64,000 bases of DNA, taken from assembly GCA_048814795.1 (NCBI GenBank), contig CP184673.1:1364001-1428000 (forward strand), in the 5' to 3' direction. A program made the translations under genes and the position numbers. Below, piece by piece: positions 62,091-64,000 of this stretch. Source of the stretch: Thermatribacter sp048814795. GTDB taxonomy: Bacteria > Atribacterota > Atribacteria > Atribacterales > Thermatribacteraceae. Each line of letters starts with the position of its first letter. Within the stretch, counting starts at the first letter, position 1. The notes below the pieces were generated by a model. That model saw nothing but the letters and a program-made list of their open reading frames with translations, was not told where the DNA came from and searched no databases.

Positions 62091-62273
62091 AATTTCTGAT
62101 TTTCCTCCCGGCAATTATATAAGATTTAAGATTCTCAAACAGGCAAGATCTGGATTTTTGAAATTTGCCCTTTAAAATTTGCCAAAAGTAAAAACACTTA
62201 ACGAATACATTTTATTTCTTCCAACCTTGCTTTCTGGCCATCTTCTGATGATTATATGTTAATTTTCCAAAAA

Positions 62274-62302
62274 TTGGAATTAGCGTGAATTTTTAATAAA
62301 AT
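62274..62302 (+). promoter_or_regulatory. Promoter placing the transcript start at the metallophosphoesterase ATG
   Basis: TTGGAA (62274-62279) and TAAAAT (62297-62302) are 17 nt apart. The ATG begins 7 nt after the -10 box, so the RNA would start at or next to the A of ATG; no Shine-Dalgarno is visible. The gap 62091-62273 holds no gene that I can support. Confidence 0.55.
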
Positions 62303-62308
62303 AAGTTT

Positions 62309-62944
62309 ATGGGTAATGGTAATAATTTTTTGAGAGTGCTGGCTGTTAGCGATAGAGTAGATCCTCGTATATATAGCGTTTCTCTGCGTGAGCGTTTTAG
62401 CAATATTGACTGCGTGGTTTCTTGTGGAGATCTACCAGAGTATTACCTTGATTTCATAGTTTCTTCTTTAAATGTTCCACTGTTTTTCGTGCATGGTAAT
62501 CATGACCCCTCTGGTGGTAAAAAATCTCTGGCAGGGGGTGTTAACCTGGATGAGCAAACTGTGATTTATCGCGGCTGTATCTTTGCTGGTTTGGAAGGAT
62601 CTCCCTGGTATAATGGCAACTTACATCAATATTCGGAAAGGGATATGTATTTCAAGTACCTCCGATTGTTGCCAAAGCTTCTCTGGAACAAAGTGTGCTT
62701 TGGCAGGTATCTTGATGTTTTAGTGACCCATGCTCCTCCGCGGGGCTTACATGAGGGAGAGGATGCTGTGCACAGAGGTTTTTCAGTTTTTACTCATATC
62801 ATAAAGAAGTATCGTCCTAAATATCATCTTCACGGTCATGTGCATCTTTATGATCGAAGGCAAGGCTTGCAGGATCTTTTTTATGAGACCCTGGTAGTTA
62901 ACTGTTATAACTATCGGGTTCTGGAAATCGAAATACCGTCCTGA
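62309..62944 (+). CDS. Calcineurin-like metallophosphoesterase
   Basis: The 211-residue protein has metal motifs of the superfamily in order: AVSDRVD (first Asp, with the usual DxH changed to DRV), SCGDLPEYYL, VHGNHDPSG, VTHAPPRG and LHGHVHLYD. Loss of the first-motif His is known in some subfamilies. The substrate is unknown. It is monocistronic and plus-strand, unlike the surrounding minus-strand operons, and appears to be translated from a leaderless mRNA. Confidence 0.82.
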   Translation: MGNGNNFLRVLAVSDRVDPRIYSVSLRERFSNIDCVVSCGDLPEYYLDFIVSSLNVPLFFVHGNHDPSGGKKSLAGGVNLDEQTVIYRGCIFAGLEGSPWYNGNLHQYSERDMYFKYLRLLPKLLWNKVCFGRYLDVLVTHAPPRGLHEGEDAVHRGFSVFTHIIKKYRPKYHLHGHVHLYDRRQGLQDLFYETLVVNCYNYRVLEIEIPS

Positions 62945-63154
62945 CTGATGATATTGATCTTGGTGAAACTGCAAAATTGACGGACTGAGTACTTTTAATG
63001 CGCAGATTAGCTCCTTAACTTTAAAGATTTTATTTAAATTAATAGCTTGGGTCTGGAGTTTTTAGTTCATGTTTTTTCTTGTGTTAAAATGTAGAAGTTA
63101 ATTGACAAAATCACAATTGATTTTGGTCTTGATACAGTGAGGAAGGAAAACCTA

Positions 63155-63727
63155 TTGACAGAAATTCGTGAAGAAGTTGAGAAATGCTTTCGGTGTCCAC
63201 TTGCCGAGCAGCGCACTCAAATCGTTTTTGGGGAAGGTAACCCTGACGCTTTACTAATGTTTATTGGAGAAGCTCCTGGTGAGGAAGAAGACCGTACAGG
63301 TCGCCCTTTCGTGGGCAAGGCTGGTCAGCTTTTGACCAAAATAATTCAGTCGGTTAATCTTAGCAGAGAAGAAGTGTATATAGCCAACATGGTTAAGTGT
63401 AGACCTCCAGGAAATCGCAATCCTACTCTTCAGGAAGTAGAGACTTGTTTCCCTTTTCTGGAGGCTCAAATTGCCATTATAAATCCCTCCATCATAGTTG
63501 CTCTGGGTAGTGTTGCTGCCTCTTATTTGCTTGACACTAAATTACCTATCAGCAAATTACGTGGTCAATGGTATGATTGGAGAGGCGGCAAAAAGATATT
63601 TCCCATGTTTCATCCCAGCTTTCTTTTAAGGTATAATTCACGAGCGCCTGGCTCTCCAAGGTACCTAACCTGGCTGGACATTAAAGAAGTAAAAAAGATG
63701 CACGATTTGCTGCGCCAAGCTTCTTAG
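63155..63727 (+). CDS. Family 4 uracil-DNA glycosylase
   Basis: This ~190-residue [4Fe-4S] enzyme removes uracil from DNA, typical of thermophiles and many anaerobes. It has the cluster cysteines CFRC near the N-terminus and VKCRPPGNRNP...C, motif A GEAPGEEEDRTGRPFVG and motif B HPSFLLR. TTG 63155 has AGGAAGG at 8 nt; GTG 63137 (six codons earlier) is equally in frame and fits the length of the Thermotoga enzyme. The 62945-63136 gap carries a small inverted repeat AAAATCA-N4-TGATTTT near 63107-63124. Confidence 0.93.
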   Translation: MTEIREEVEKCFRCPLAEQRTQIVFGEGNPDALLMFIGEAPGEEEDRTGRPFVGKAGQLLTKIIQSVNLSREEVYIANMVKCRPPGNRNPTLQEVETCFPFLEAQIAIINPSIIVALGSVAASYLLDTKLPISKLRGQWYDWRGGKKIFPMFHPSFLLRYNSRAPGSPRYLTWLDIKEVKKMHDLLRQAS

Positions 63728-63728
63728 C

Positions 63729-63759
63729 TTGACCATCTGCAGGTGGTCTATGCTATAAT
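63729..63759 (+). promoter_or_regulatory. Promoter with internal inverted repeat upstream of the right-edge gene
   Basis: TTGACC (63729-63734) and an extended -10 TGC-TATAAT (63754-63759) are 19 nt apart. GACCATC and GGTGGTC (63731-63748) form an inverted repeat lying between the boxes, either an operator or the tail hairpin of the glycosylase gene. Confidence 0.55.
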
Positions 63760-63791
63760 AATTTGGATATTTGGAGGAGGTGGTTTTATAT

Positions 63792-64000
63792 ATGAGTTAT
63801 TTTGATTCTATTAAGGCTTTTACCACAGAACAGGTAGTGAAACTGATAGTTAATTCCTTGCGTAACGTTTCAGATGAAACAATAATTAAGTTAACTTATC
63901 TCGCTGAAAAATTGACGCCCATTCCCTACTACCGGGATCAAATTGCAGGACTTCGCCGTATGTTTGAAGAAAAAAGGCCTCAAATAGTTCTTGCTCGAAG
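63792..64000 (+). CDS. Unidentified protein (5' part only)
   Basis: An open frame begins with ATG 63792 behind GGAGGAGGTG and continues past the right edge; 69 codons are visible. The translation is helical (SYFDSIKAFTTEQVVKLIV, LTYLAEKLTPIPYYRDQ, LRRMFEEKRPQIVLAR). Helical leaders of this kind precede some radical SAM proteins, but there is no catalytic motif in view, so I do not assign a function. Confidence 0.7.
   Translation, partial: MSYFDSIKAFTTEQVVKLIVNSLRNVSDETIIKLTYLAEKLTPIPYYRDQIAGLRRMFEEKRPQIVLAR

Overview
The window is a dense, gene-rich chromosomal segment, about 43% G+C by eye, with no transposon, prophage or CRISPR array that I could see. Most genes lie on the minus strand in long operons whose genes touch or overlap by 1-50 bp. 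The gene content mixes features typical of Firmicutes (a T-box, the ricT-holB-darA-tmk order, phoH-ybeY-cdd-era-recO-glyQ-glyS-PPDK regulator, an Asp23 protein) with features of a two-membrane cell (ExbB/ExbD plus a TonB-like N-terminus, an ECF sigma/anti-sigma/RseB/HtrA envelope-stress operon, and secreted non-lipoprotein binding proteins). With an electron-bifurcating [FeFe] hydrogenase and a group 3b-type [NiFe] hydrogenase, this points to a strictly anaerobic fermenter. Atribacterota (OP9/JS1) is my best guess, by inference only; Thermotogota, Synergistota and deep Firmicutes are alternatives.

Layout. 1-9562: one long minus-strand operon starting from a perfect sigma-70 promoter: rpsU, yqeY, phoH, pgpH-like, a ybeY-cdd fusion, era, recO, glyQ, glyS and the start of a PPDK regulatory protein. 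9581-13270: Asp23 on the plus strand; leuS and comEA on the minus strand downstream of a tRNA-Ala gene with its own terminator. 13296-21008: hydrogenase operon encoding a small [2Fe-2S] protein, a PAS-type sensory [FeFe] hydrogenase (HydS), a SpoIIE-type PP2C phosphatase and bifurcating HydC-HydB-HydA. 21023-27544: tryptophan operon under a T-box with a UGG specifier: trpX, trpY, trpZ, trpB2, a B12-binding-type radical SAM protein and an MBL-fold hydrolase. 27613-32213: sugar operon (FucI-like protein, mannose-6-phosphate isomerase-type cupin, GT4 glycosyltransferase, alpha/alpha-toroid protein) and tRNA-Arg(TCG). 32210-34614: purE and pgi, divergent.

34806-40856: a [NiFe] hydrogenase operon (beta-gamma-delta-alpha, endopeptidase, a HypA without its zinc finger, and a HypC domain fused to a HydE-type radical SAM enzyme). 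41056-53264: pstB, a 1225-residue TolB-N/TPR protein, exbB, exbD, a TonB-N/YerB(DUF3048) fusion, lgt, a tyrosine recombinase, purine nucleoside phosphorylase, a COG2426 membrane protein, mtnA and an eRF1-like protein. 53328-62090: R3H ATPase, tmk, darA, holB, ricT, then the ECF sigma/anti-sigma/RseB/HtrA operon and rsmI. 62274-64000: plus-strand metallophosphoesterase, family 4 uracil-DNA glycosylase and a partial gene.

The most unusual things seen are the HypC-HydE fusion inside a [NiFe] operon, the TonB-N/YerB fusion next to ExbBD and a giant TPR protein, two odd translation starts in the Trp T-box operon (an apparent AUA start and a Shine-Dalgarno bridged by a hairpin), and a perfect 19-bp hairpin over the start region of rsmI.
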